Both the position numbers and the translations under genes were made by a program. From positions 1 through 64,000 of the forward strand of contig CALGCG010000056.1 of the NCBI GenBank assembly GCA_937884485.1: a stretch of DNA of 64,000 nt, given 5' to 3'. The notes beneath the pieces are model-generated. The model was not told where the DNA came from. It was given only the letters and a program-made list of their open reading frames with translations, and did no database searches. Source of the stretch: an uncultured Bacteroidales bacterium. Lineage in GTDB: Bacteria > Bacteroidota > Bacteroidia > Bacteroidales > P3. Within the stretch, counting starts at the first letter, position 1. Each line of letters starts with the position of its first letter. Positions 51,967-59,716 of this stretch are shown here, one piece after another.

Positions 51967-53031
51967 TTATTCTTTGATTTGTTTCTTTTTCTTGATGCTG
52001 AAGTAGGCCATATACACTCCGCCTGCAGCAATCACCACAGCCTGCTGCGAGCCCCACAGGAGCCATCCGCAGGCCGTGCCTGTCTCCATGCCGATGCCGT
52101 AGATGGCCAGCGCCAGCTGCACCAGCACGGGGTACACCCCGATGCCTCCCTGTGAGAAGGTCATTCCCACCGAGCCGAAGAGGTAGACCACAAAGGCTGC
52201 CTGCCATCCCAGCCACTCGGTGGCGCTGAAGGCTTTGAAGATTATCAGTCCGCCCGCGATGTAGAGCAGATAGATTATGGCGCTGTATGCCAGGAAGAGT
52301 ATCGTGTGGCGTCTGCCCATGTGCAGGACGCTTTTCACCCCGTCCACCATGCCGGTGGCAAGGTCGTTTATCTTCTTGAAAATGCTGATATGCAGCAGTT
52401 TCTTCCAGAAGAGTTTGTATGCTGCAAAAGCCATCAGCGCCAATGCTGCGCACACCCCTGCAATCATGCCCATGTTGGGCAGGTTGTTGTATTTTTCGGA
52501 CAGGGTGTTGTAGAGCCAGTCCTTGGCTTCGCCGAACATGGCCAGCATGCCGATGAGCACGATGAGGGCGAAAGCCAGCAGGTCGATGATGCGTTCGGTG
52601 ACCACCGTGCCCAGCGACTTCTCCATCGGGATGCTCTCGCTGGTGCGCAGAGTGGCGCAGCGCATCACTTCGCCGGCACGCGGAAAGGCCAGGTTGCCCA
52701 GGTAGGCGATAAGCACAGACCCGAAGGTGTTGCCCATGCCCGGATGCAGGCCTATGGGCTCGAACAGCAGGCGCCAGCGCAGGGCGCGCACCCAGTGGCT
52801 CAGCAGGCTGCAGGCCATGCAGGCCAGCACCCACCAGTAGTCGGCCTTGCGGAACGACAGCCAGATGGCGGCCTTCTGCTCAGCGTCGAGTTTCAACAGG
52901 AACCAGTAGATGAAGAAAAAGCCTATCCCAAGAAAGACGACCATGCGCAGGACGTCTTTCCACCGGCTTTTCTTATCCACACTCTGTTTCACAGGCGGTT
53001 GTTCTTGGGGAATATCACTGTGGGAGTCCAC
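51967..53031 (-). CDS. Flippase-like integral membrane protein (UPF0104/LPG_synthase_TM)
   Basis: 354 aa. A polar N-terminus (SHSDIPQEQPPVKQSVDKK) is followed by about 8-9 helices. The hallmarks of the lysylphosphatidylglycerol synthase TM/UPF0104 family are visible: WWVLACMACSLLSHWVRALRWRLL, LIAYLGNLAFPRAGEVMRC, VVTERIIDLLAF, and SQGGIGVYPVLV. The role is unknown; relatives are proposed lipid-linked flippases or aminoacyl-lipid synthases without the catalytic domain. The ATG at 53031 overlaps panD by 43 bases; no shorter start keeps the polar N-terminus, but an internal start near MVVFLGIG cannot be excluded. Confidence 0.82.
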   Translation of the reverse strand: MDSHSDIPQEQPPVKQSVDKKSRWKDVLRMVVFLGIGFFFIYWFLLKLDAEQKAAIWLSFRKADYWWVLACMACSLLSHWVRALRWRLLFEPIGLHPGMGNTFGSVLIAYLGNLAFPRAGEVMRCATLRTSESIPMEKSLGTVVTERIIDLLAFALIVLIGMLAMFGEAKDWLYNTLSEKYNNLPNMGMIAGVCAALALMAFAAYKLFWKKLLHISIFKKINDLATGMVDGVKSVLHMGRRHTILFLAYSAIIYLLYIAGGLIIFKAFSATEWLGWQAAFVVYLFGSVGMTFSQGGIGVYPVLVQLALAIYGIGMETGTACGWLLWGSQQAVVIAAGGVYMAYFSIKKKKQIKE

Positions 53032-53330
53032 CGTTTGGCCTCTTCGAAGTCCATGCTGGCATAGCTGGCGATGATGACCAGGCTGCCCACGGGGGCTTTG
53101 TGTGCCGCCGCACCGTTGAGGCAGATGACGCCGCTGCCGCGCTCGCCCTTGATGGCATAGGTTGAGAAGCGTTCGCCATTGGTGATGTTGTATATGTCGA
53201 CTTTCTCGTTTTCAATGATGTTGGCAGCCTCCATCAGGGCTTCGTCTATCGTGATGCTGCCGATATAGTCGAGGTCGGCCTCGGTGACCGTCACTCGGTG
53301 GATTTTCGATTTAAGTACTTCTATAGTCAT
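52989..53330 (-). CDS. panD: Aspartate 1-decarboxylase (proenzyme)
   Basis: 113 aa, the normal size. It makes beta-alanine from L-aspartate for pantothenate/CoA synthesis. The self-processing site is YIGSIT with cleavage between G24 and S25; the new N-terminal Ser becomes the pyruvoyl group. K9 (LKSKIHR), ERFSTYAI and GERGSGVICLNGAAAH are further family motifs. The 3' end overlaps the flippase-like gene by 43 bases. No other pantothenate gene is nearby. Confidence 0.97.
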   Translation of the reverse strand: MTIEVLKSKIHRVTVTEADLDYIGSITIDEALMEAANIIENEKVDIYNITNGERFSTYAIKGERGSGVICLNGAAAHKAPVGSLVIIASYASMDFEEAKRWTPTVIFPKNNRL

Positions 53331-53339
53331 CTTTGTTTT

Positions 53340-53846
53340 TCAGAATAAAATCCAATACAATAGCAGGCACACCAGCAGGGTGTAGAGCATGATGCGGGTG
53401 GCGGGGACGGGTTTCATGTAGTCCTTGTCGGTAACGTCGAAACGGCGTTTGATCTTGGAGGAGCGCTGTTTGAAGTTGTGCATCTTCTCGGCGCCGTTTT
53501 CCGTTGAGGTCACACTGTCGGACTCGGTGGCGAAACGCGGCTGGTAGTTGAACGTGGGCATTTCGCGTTTGCGGAAGAGGTCTTTCCACGTAAGCCCGCT
53601 GCCGCCGCGTTTTTCCTCGCGGTCCAGCTCGCGCACGCGCTGCTGGAAATAGGCCAGCTCGCCGTCGGCGCTATCGGCGCTGGCGGGCTCGCCTGCGGGG
53701 TCGGGGAGGGGGGCACTGGCCAGCTCCTCGCGCAGGCGCTCGTCGGCGTATTTCTGCTTCAGGGCCTCCCACTTCTCCTTTTCGGGGTCGTAGAAGCGCG
53801 GCTGGTAGCGGAACTGGCGCGGCTTGGGGGTGTAGAACATTGGCAT
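53340..53846 (-). CDS. Tail-anchored protein of unknown function
   Basis: 168 aa. Two copies of a short motif, FRYQPRFYDPEKEKW near residue 12 and FNYQPRFATES near residue 100, are separated by an acidic, Ala-rich stretch and a K/R-rich part. A single membrane helix sits at the very C-terminus (RIMLYTLLVCLLLYWILF), so the protein is likely tail-anchored with a cytoplasmic body. I recognise it only as a type of conserved Bacteroidetes hypothetical. It lies 9 bases before panD and 24 bases after the cyclo-ligase gene. Confidence 0.7.
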   Translation of the reverse strand: MPMFYTPKPRQFRYQPRFYDPEKEKWEALKQKYADERLREELASAPLPDPAGEPASADSADGELAYFQQRVRELDREEKRGGSGLTWKDLFRKREMPTFNYQPRFATESDSVTSTENGAEKMHNFKQRSSKIKRRFDVTDKDYMKPVPATRIMLYTLLVCLLLYWILF

Positions 53847-53870
53847 GGCGGGGCGGGGCTTTGGGGGAGT

Positions 53871-54428
53871 TTATGATTGATGGGTAATGAGTTCGCTTTC
53901 GCAGGCCACGGCATCCATGCGCACGTCGTGCGGCTCGGTGGGTATGGCGTCCATCATCTGGAAGTCGTAGGCCAGGCCTATCTTCACGGCGCGGGGTGTC
54001 GATTTCAGCAGCCGGTCGTAGAATCCGCGGCCGCGGCCCATGCGGTTGCCCTTGCGGTCGAAGGCCACCCCGGGCACGGCGATGAGCTCCACGGCCTCAA
54101 GGTCGGTCCACTCTGCGCCCGTGGGTTCTCCGATGCCGAATTGCTCGCCGCTGACCATGCACTCCGGCCCCGTGTACTGCCGCAGCACAAGGTCGTCGCC
54201 TTGCACGCAGGGCAGCAGCAGGGTCTTCTCGCGATACCAGCGCTCCACGAATTCGTGCGTCTGCACTTCGTCGGCCATCGACCAATAGAGCAGCACCACA
54301 CGTGCTGCCGCAAAGGCCGGCGCCTGTTCCAGGCGTTGCATGACCACACGGCTCCGGCGGAGCTTCTCCTCGGGGGACACGGCGCGCTTGCGCTCGCGCA
54401 TCATTTTGCGAACCTCGGATTTGTCCAT
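53871..54428 (-). CDS. 5-formyltetrahydrofolate cyclo-ligase
   Basis: 185 aa from the ATG at 54428 (MDKSEVRKMMRERKRAVS). The frame continues 72 codons further into the DUF3127 gene, but only as shadow. It converts 5-formyl-THF to 5,10-methenyl-THF with ATP (YgfA/FAU1 family). Motifs seen: RERKRAVSPEEK at the start, YWSMADEVQT in the middle, and the nucleotide/substrate loop PGVAFDRKGNRMGRGRGFYDR near 140. It lies 5 bases downstream of the DUF3127 gene. Confidence 0.93.
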   Translation of the reverse strand: MDKSEVRKMMRERKRAVSPEEKLRRSRVVMQRLEQAPAFAAARVVLLYWSMADEVQTHEFVERWYREKTLLLPCVQGDDLVLRQYTGPECMVSGEQFGIGEPTGAEWTDLEAVELIAVPGVAFDRKGNRMGRGRGFYDRLLKSTPRAVKIGLAYDFQMMDAIPTEPHDVRMDAVACESELITHQS

Positions 54429-54433
54429 GCTTC

Positions 54434-54871
54434 TCAGAAGGGCAGGTCGTCGTCGGGAGAGGAAGTCATCTGCGGGGGAGCGGCGGCGAAACCGGGCTGC
54501 TGGGCAGCGGGGGCTGCCGCGGCGGGCTGCTGCACGGCGGCCTGGGCGGGAGCGCCTGCCCAGGAGTAGCCATTGGCCTGGGCGGCAGGCATCTGGCCCG
54601 GCACGAAGGGCTGGATGCGCGAAGCACGCAGGTCGGTATACCACTTCTCGTTGAACTCGCGGCTCTCGGGAGTGAACGTCACCTGCACGGGGCTGCCCAT
54701 CGGGATGTTCTTGGCCATGGCCACGCGCTCTTCGCCGAAGGCGGTAAAGGCCACCTTGCGCGGATATTCGCCGTCGGTCTCGATAACAAAGCCGCCACGC
54801 ACCCAGGGGCCGCGGGCCGATTCGCCCGACACTTCGGGCAGAAGCTGAATCAATTTGCCTGTGATTTCCAT
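54434..54871 (-). CDS. DUF3127 protein with SSB-like acidic tail
   Basis: 145 aa. Residues 1-90 match DUF3127, an OB-fold-like Bacteroidetes domain (MEITGKLIQLLPEVSGES at the start; RKVAFTAFGEERVAMAKN; VQVTFTPESREFNEKWYTDLRA). A Gln/Ala/Pro-rich linker follows and the protein ends in DDDLPF, very close to the SSB C-terminal tip that binds replication/repair proteins. The tail suggests a single-strand DNA-binding or SSB-like hub role (inference). It is the first gene of the long minus-strand run, from the promoter at 54941-54971. Confidence 0.85.
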   Translation of the reverse strand: MEITGKLIQLLPEVSGESARGPWVRGGFVIETDGEYPRKVAFTAFGEERVAMAKNIPMGSPVQVTFTPESREFNEKWYTDLRASRIQPFVPGQMPAAQANGYSWAGAPAQAAVQQPAAAAPAAQQPGFAAAPPQMTSSPDDDLPF

Positions 54872-54940
54872 TCTTTCTTATTTATTTATTATTTTTATTA
54901 TCAATATCTTATACTCCGCACTCTGTCGGATGCAATTGTA

Positions 54941-54971
54941 CAAAGGTAGGCAAAAAAATCCATCCCGCAAA
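54941..54971 (-). promoter_or_regulatory. Promoter of the DUF3127-headed operon
   Basis: Minus strand: TTTG (complement of 54968-54971), 19 bases, TACCTTTG (complement of 54941-54948). The gene starts about 70 bases further at 54871. Confidence 0.8.
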
Positions 54972-55030
54972 ATAATTTTTTCAACAACTTTTTAGCCCGC
55001 CCGTGGCGCCATCCCCCGTTCATATCCGCT

Positions 55031-55111
55031 CCAACTCCCTATCAACTCCCACCCGGGTGGTAGTTGGGTAGGAGATGGGTAGGAGATGGGTGGGAGTTGG
55101 TAGGGAGTTGG
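55031..55111. repeat. Palindromic repeat, family member 2
   Basis: A 24-base left arm (55031-55054, CCAACTCCC.. to ..CTCCCACCC) matches the complement of 55088-55111 with one mismatch. The loop carries short tandem GGGTAGGAGAT units. It shares the words CAACTCCCACC and GGTGGGAGTTG with 44280-44324. It lies in the 529-base gap 54,872-55,400, which otherwise holds only the two divergent promoters. Confidence 0.88.
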
Positions 55112-55312
55112 TGCTAAGAATCAGCATGTTATATGTTTGTTTGGTGCGCAAAATGCACTTAACCAGTGGGTTGAGTGTTATTTTATGCTTGTAACCTGTT
55201 GATTTCCAATATTGGCTCCAGGGGGAAGGGGAGGAGGTCCGTTGTACGCTTTTTAACATAAATTTAAATGTTAAAATAATCTCCAAAAAGTCTTTTGTGG
55301 GTGAAAAAAATC

Positions 55313-55342
55313 TTTGGATTCGGATTTTTTTTCTTATCTTTG
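55313..55342 (+). promoter_or_regulatory. Promoter of corA
   Basis: TTTG at 55313-55316, 18 bases, TATCTTTG at 55335-55342, about 58 bases before the corA ATG. Confidence 0.8.
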
Positions 55343-55400
55343 CAAATTGAACCAATAAGTTTACTCGAATGTAGAATTTTGATTATCAAGGAGGTGTATT

Positions 55401-56330
55401 ATGATTGAGACCATACAGTACAAGTCAATCCGCTGGCTTGACATCACCAATCCGAGTGAAGACGACTACCGTCTGTTGTTGGACGACTATCATTTCCACC
55501 CCTTGGACATCGAGGACTGCCGAGGTACCAACCAGCGTCCGAAGATAGACGAGTATGACGACTACTACTTCCTTATTCTGCATTTTCCCTATTTCGACAA
55601 AGGCAATAAGTTTATCCGCATCCGCGAGGTGAAAATTTTCTGGGGGAGCGATTTCATCATCACTGTGGGCAAGGCGCACTGGGTGGTGAAAAAGTTTTTT
55701 GAGGAGATTCAGGAAGACCTCCAGGAGGGCGACGAGGAGACGCAGGAGATGATGGCCTCGAGCGACCAGCTGCTTTACCACATCCTCAACCGCCTGATGC
55801 TGGAGACCAACACGCTGGTGCAGCGCGTGGGTGCCGAGGTGGACCTCATCAACTACGACATCTTCAACAAGCGTGCCCGCACCATCATCGAACAAATCTC
55901 CGTCACCCGGCGCAACACCATCCTGCTCAACACCACCTTCAAGCCCCAGCTGCGCGTGTTGCACATGTTCGAGAGCGGCGGCATCAAAGGCTTTGTCGAC
56001 CCCGAGGTTCTGGACATGGAAGACTACTGGGGCAATATTCTGGACCAGTACCAGAAGATGTTCGACTCGATTGAGGATTTCGGCGAGTTGATTGAAGGCC
56101 TCTCCCATACGTTCGATTCGTTGTTGACCAACCGCACGAACGATATCATGCGCGTGCTGACCTATTTCTCGACCATCATGCTTCCGCTGACGGTGGTGGC
56201 CAGCCTCTTCGGTATGAATGTTGATTTCCCCTTCACCACCAGCACCACTGCTTTCTGGGTCATCATCGGCGTCATGGTGCTGATGATTGTCGGCCTGATG
56301 TTCGTTTTCCGCAAGATGACCGGGCGATGA
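55401..56330 (+). CDS. corA: CorA-type magnesium/cobalt transporter
   Basis: 309 aa, typical of CorA. A large soluble N-terminal domain (about 1-245, with long helices DFGELIEGLSHTFDSLLTNRTNDIMRVL, quoted in part) is followed by two C-terminal helices. The pore signature GMN is at the end of the first helix (ASLFGMNVDFPF), which is the selectivity filter in this pentameric Mg2+ channel family. The basic tail RKMTGR is also usual. It has its own promoter and terminator, so it is monocistronic. No Mg-sensing leader (M-box) is seen in the short 5' region. Confidence 0.94.
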   Translation: MIETIQYKSIRWLDITNPSEDDYRLLLDDYHFHPLDIEDCRGTNQRPKIDEYDDYYFLILHFPYFDKGNKFIRIREVKIFWGSDFIITVGKAHWVVKKFFEEIQEDLQEGDEETQEMMASSDQLLYHILNRLMLETNTLVQRVGAEVDLINYDIFNKRARTIIEQISVTRRNTILLNTTFKPQLRVLHMFESGGIKGFVDPEVLDMEDYWGNILDQYQKMFDSIEDFGELIEGLSHTFDSLLTNRTNDIMRVLTYFSTIMLPLTVVASLFGMNVDFPFTTSTTAFWVIIGVMVLMIVGLMFVFRKMTGR

Positions 56331-56364
56331 AAAAAACGGAAGAGTTTATACTCTTCCGTTTTTT
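56331..56364. terminator. Terminator of corA, shared with the convergent lipoprotein operon
   Basis: AAAAAACGGAAGAG (56331-56344) pairs with CTCTTCCGTTTTTT (56351-56364) around TTTATA. It starts right after the corA stop and has T runs on both strands. Confidence 0.92.
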
Positions 56365-56383
56365 CTTTTGTTATCGGAACAGG

Positions 56384-57160
56384 TTAAAAAGCAAAGGTGT
56401 ATTTGATGCTTGTGAAACGAGACAACTCTTCATTCCAGTGTGTGAGAGGTATAACACTTGCGACCGTAATGGTATCTCCCTTGTCCCATAGGTTTACACC
56501 GTCAAAGACGTTGTCGTGGTTTTTGATTGGAATCCTGTCGGCATCGTTGTATGAAAGTACATGCGACAAGTTGAGCAGAGATTTGCGTTGTGTCCATTTA
56601 TAAAGTTCTTCGTTTTCGAACGCCCTTTTTTCGATGATGGAGAAATAGTAATCAATGAAGTTCTTGTTATCTTGAGATAGACTTTCGTAGGGGATAATGG
56701 TATTGGTGGGGCATCCTAAATTGCACATGATGCTGTCACCGCTATACATGACAAGCCCGATGACAAATTGTTGGGAATGTTTATTGCCACACCAATCCCA
56801 TTCTGGAGCCTCAGTTATTCTACCCGTGGTTGCAGGAATATCCTTGGTGAATCGGAGTTTGCCAGTATAACTGATTCCTTCCAGTGTGATTTCCGTTATC
56901 TTCAGTTCTTCAACAACTTCCAATGGTGTGCCTTTTCCAATTGTACATGGGAGGGTTGTGCCAAGAAGTAGAGCCACCTCCTGATTGAATTTTTTGAGTA
57001 TGGAAGCTTTCTGTCTTTCACTTGTTTTAATGTGCCCAAAGTCATGGGCCATCATAGGAAGTTTTCCAAGGTATTTGTTGGATGGATAGTTCTTGCTACA
57101 GGCTGAAACAAGCAACAAGACTAAAAGCATGGGTGTGATGAGGTATAGTTTTCTTTTCAT
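56384..57160 (-). CDS. Lipoprotein, tandem paralogue A
   Basis: 258 aa from the ATG at 57160 (MKRKLYLITPML). Lipobox VSAC with Cys at about 21. The mature protein starts with NKYLGKLP and has CTIGKGTPLEVVEELKIT and YTGKLRFTKDI. These match the upstream paralogue (NKYLGRIP, CEITEGTPLRVIEPLHFT, GKLFLSYKG), so the two arose by duplication. No known domain. AT-rich compared with the backbone, as in the defence island. It lies 13 bases after the paralogue. Confidence 0.75.
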   Translation of the reverse strand: MKRKLYLITPMLLVLLLVSACSKNYPSNKYLGKLPMMAHDFGHIKTSERQKASILKKFNQEVALLLGTTLPCTIGKGTPLEVVEELKITEITLEGISYTGKLRFTKDIPATTGRITEAPEWDWCGNKHSQQFVIGLVMYSGDSIMCNLGCPTNTIIPYESLSQDNKNFIDYYFSIIEKRAFENEELYKWTQRKSLLNLSHVLSYNDADRIPIKNHDNVFDGVNLWDKGDTITVASVIPLTHWNEELSRFTSIKYTFAF

Positions 57161-57173
57161 AATAATAACTGGA

Positions 57174-58046
57174 TTAATAAGCAAGGGAGTATCGGAAACC
57201 TTTGAAGTGCGCAAGGCTTGAGGTCGGCTCGTCTTTTTCGTTTAACTCGTAGTCGGTAATGATTACCTTCGAATTGATGTATAGGGTGTCGCCCGCATTC
57301 CAGAAGACATGGTTCTCAAGTGGTATTTGGGGAATTCCTGTGTAGTTGATGTAAATTTTTTTCTCTCTCTGTGCACCGCCTAATTCATAAAATTGTTTGC
57401 TGTATTTATTGAAAGAATCCCAGTAGGCATTGTGCATAAATATGTAGTTCTTGAAGATCTCCAGACTATATTGGTCATATCCTGGGTCGGTCCAGCAATC
57501 CAAAAGTGTCATGTAGCAGTCTACATAGCCTTTCTTTGCGTCGGGGACTTTCATTTTTGCTGTGTCGGCGAGCCAGGGTTTGGTGTTGTAAATTGTGTCG
57601 CCATCAAGCATCATATATCCCAGAATGCCTCGAATGGCATTATAATGCATTTGCCCAAAGGGACCCGCTTGATCAATTTTGGTTGAGAGAGTCGAATCCC
57701 ACCGTATGTCCTCCGTCACAATCATTTTGCCTTTGTATGAAAGAAAAAGTTTGCCAGCATTGTTTATTTCGTAAGAGGTGAAATGGAGTGGTTCGATAAC
57801 TCTCAGTGGTGTGCCTTCTGTAATTTCACATGGGATTTCCATGTTTTGTACCGAGTCCCACTCGTTCTGTATTGCTATTTCGTATTCTATTAAATCGTAT
57901 TGCTTCTCCTCTGACATGCAATAAAGAAGCTCGGCATGGATGTCGGGTATACGGCCCAGATACTTGTTCTTTATATATTCTCTTTTGCTGCATGAAACCA
58001 CCAAAAGTGAGACTACAATTAAGAAGAGTACTTTTTTGAATTGCAT
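57174..58046 (-). CDS. Lipoprotein, tandem paralogue B
   Basis: 290 aa from the ATG at 58046 (MQFKKVLFLIVVSLLVVSC), which begins a lipoprotein signal (Cys at about 19). The open frame extends 45 codons further without signal features. The protein shares the N-terminal and central motifs of paralogue A, and both end in a similar F..I/FRY[TS].A[FY] strand. The fold is unknown. The pair is bounded by intrinsic terminators at both ends (56331-56364 and 58083-58124), so it is a separate small operon, AT-rich and probably acquired. No consensus promoter was found in the short upstream gap. Confidence 0.75.
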   Translation of the reverse strand: MQFKKVLFLIVVSLLVVSCSKREYIKNKYLGRIPDIHAELLYCMSEEKQYDLIEYEIAIQNEWDSVQNMEIPCEITEGTPLRVIEPLHFTSYEINNAGKLFLSYKGKMIVTEDIRWDSTLSTKIDQAGPFGQMHYNAIRGILGYMMLDGDTIYNTKPWLADTAKMKVPDAKKGYVDCYMTLLDCWTDPGYDQYSLEIFKNYIFMHNAYWDSFNKYSKQFYELGGAQREKKIYINYTGIPQIPLENHVFWNAGDTLYINSKVIITDYELNEKDEPTSSLAHFKGFRYSLAY

Positions 58047-58082
58047 TTTTGTTTTTTTTCTGTTTTGTTTACTAAAAATATA

Positions 58083-58124
58083 AAAAAAAACACCTATGAG
58101 GGGATTCTCATAGGTGTTTTTTTT
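58083..58124 (-). terminator. Terminator of the ExbB/ExbD operon
   Basis: An 18-bp stem: A8-CACCTATGAG (58083-58100) with CTCATAGGTG-T8 (58107-58124), loop GGGATT. It lies 11 bases after the stop of the last ExbD gene on the minus strand, where the A8 reads as T8 after the stem. Confidence 0.9.
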
Positions 58125-58134
58125 ATGTGTAGGG

Positions 58135-58605
58135 TTACTTTCTGCCACCTTTGGAGGCGTTGTAGAAGATACGGAGGGCACCGGCCTTGCGGAGTTCCTG
58201 TTTGATGTCGGTGATCAGGCCCATGCGCACCTGCTTGTCGGCCTTGATGGCGGTGGTAAGCTGGGGGCGGTCGGCTTCGGAGCGCTGTTCGCGTTCCTGC
58301 TCGACAAAGGCGATGATGTCGGACACCTCGGAAATCTGGTCGTTGAGCTGGATACGGGGTTCAGTACCGTATTTCTTCTGTTGGTCTTGTATAGGCACAC
58401 CAACGTTGATGTAGCTCACGAGGCTTTTCTTGGCCAGTTTGGTCACTTCGGAACCTTGCGGAGGGATAATCTTCACGTAGAGGGAGCTCTCGCGCATGGT
58501 GGTAATCACCATGAAGAAGAACAGGAGCATGAAGATGATATCGCTCATGGAGCCCATGTTGAGGGCGGGCGTTTCTTTAGCTTTTTTACCAGTAAAACGT
58601 GCCAT
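58135..58605 (-). CDS. exbD: ExbD/TolR-type protein 1
   Basis: 156 aa. N-terminal cytoplasmic tip, then one helix that begins with the family's proton-site region, MSDIIFMLLFFFMVIT (Asp in MSD). The periplasmic domain has PRIQLNDQISEVSDIIAFVEQ and ends with the ExbD-like I..I..EL..AGALRIFY. Family knowledge: with ExbB it uses the proton gradient to energise TonB or Tol-like partners in the envelope. Its start overlaps the stop of the second ExbD gene by one base (TAATG). It is the last gene of the operon. Confidence 0.9.
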   Translation of the reverse strand: MARFTGKKAKETPALNMGSMSDIIFMLLFFFMVITTMRESSLYVKIIPPQGSEVTKLAKKSLVSYINVGVPIQDQQKKYGTEPRIQLNDQISEVSDIIAFVEQEREQRSEADRPQLTTAIKADKQVRMGLITDIKQELRKAGALRIFYNASKGGRK

Positions 58606-59174
58606 TATTGACCTCCTATCTTTGTGGGCTCAGCCTCGGAGATTGCCATGGGGATGGCGGTCTCGACGGCTTTGCGTTGTGGTTCACTAAGGTCGGCAAG
58701 GTGTTTGCCGAAGCGGGTTGTTGCGAGTTCGTCGCGCATTTCGTTGATGGCGGCAGTCAGCTCGTTCTGCACCTGCAGGTACATGTCGTAGGAAGTACCG
58801 CGGTCGTTGCGGAGGGAGATGACGCCTTTGGATACGTCGTATGTGCCGAGGAGGTCAATCTGTTTGGGCTCCTTCTCGGGCATGTAGGAGAGGTTGTTGG
58901 GGTTGCCAAGGAATTCCTTGGCACGGTCCTTCAGGTCCTCGATGCGGCCGTACTCGGTGTTGAAGAGCAGACGGTCGTCCTTGTTAACCATCACGACAAA
59001 GATATTGCGCTCGTGAACATCTGGGACTTCAGCATTCTCCGGCAGGGGAGGAGGCAGCTTACGTGCGATACCCATATCACTGTTGATGTTGGAGACCATC
59101 AGGAAGAAGGCCAGCAGCAGGAACGAGATATCGGACATCGAACTTGTATTTAATCCAGGAGTCTTGCGAGCCAT
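58605..59174 (-). CDS. exbD: ExbD/TolR-type protein 2, longer form
   Basis: 189 aa. The helix begins with SSMSDISFLLLAFFLMV (Asp conserved). It has a longer periplasmic domain than the neighbour, with NIFVVMVNKDDRLLF, YDVSKGVISLRNDRGTSY and NELTAAINEMRDEL, then a basic/acidic tail. This longer domain is the one that the lipoprotein at 15085-15708 resembles. It sits between the four-helix protein and ExbD 1, with a gap of 3 bases upstream. Confidence 0.9.
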   Translation of the reverse strand: MARKTPGLNTSSMSDISFLLLAFFLMVSNINSDMGIARKLPPPLPENAEVPDVHERNIFVVMVNKDDRLLFNTEYGRIEDLKDRAKEFLGNPNNLSYMPEKEPKQIDLLGTYDVSKGVISLRNDRGTSYDMYLQVQNELTAAINEMRDELATTRFGKHLADLSEPQRKAVETAIPMAISEAEPTKIGGQ

Positions 59175-59177
59175 ATC

Positions 59178-59654
59178 TTATTTCTTTTTTAACGATTTAG
59201 CGACTTCAGCATAGATGATGCAGCCGGCAGCGCCAATCACGAGGATATAGACGAGGATGCAGGCGGCACCGATGAGTTTGGAGGTACCTTCGGAGGTACC
59301 GCTCTTCTCCATCAAGGCGGGGGTCACGTCATCGCCCTTGGCCAGCAGGAAAGCGACCACGCAGGCGACGATGGCGACGGCAAGGATGATGAAGAATTTC
59401 TTTGCGTAGCCGGGGACGTTTTTGAAGCGGTCGGCAAGTTTGACGCAAAGGAATGCGACGATGGCAACGATGGAGATGACCACCATGGCGACGAGTATCC
59501 AGTAGATGGTGTCGAAGAGACCACCTTTCTGGACATCGGCCAGTGTCTTCACATCGCTGCCGTTGTTCATGGCAAAGATGATAGCCAGCACGAAGCAGAG
59601 CAGGGCGATGCCAAGACCAACGTAAGTGATGAGTTTATCTGTTTTCTCTTTCAT
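59178..59654 (-). CDS. Four-helix membrane protein in the ExbB/ExbD operon
   Basis: 158 aa. Hydrophobic segments at about residues 9-28 (YVGLGIALLCFVLAIIFAM), 47-70 (IYWILVAMVVISIVAIVAF), 84-102 (KFFIILAVAIVACVVAFLL) and 128-150 (LIGAACILVYILVIGAAGC). There is no known domain. It is located between exbB and exbD, a position kept in many Bacteroidetes operons, which suggests it is a structural or assembly part of the motor. No conserved charged residue in the helices stands out. Confidence 0.75.
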   Translation of the reverse strand: MKEKTDKLITYVGLGIALLCFVLAIIFAMNNGSDVKTLADVQKGGLFDTIYWILVAMVVISIVAIVAFLCVKLADRFKNVPGYAKKFFIILAVAIVACVVAFLLAKGDDVTPALMEKSGTSEGTSKLIGAACILVYILVIGAAGCIIYAEVAKSLKKK

Positions 59655-59716
59655 AATTGGTTCTCTTTATTATTAATGTTTAACGTCTAACGTTTCCCGT
59701 TCAAAAGAGAAAGCAA

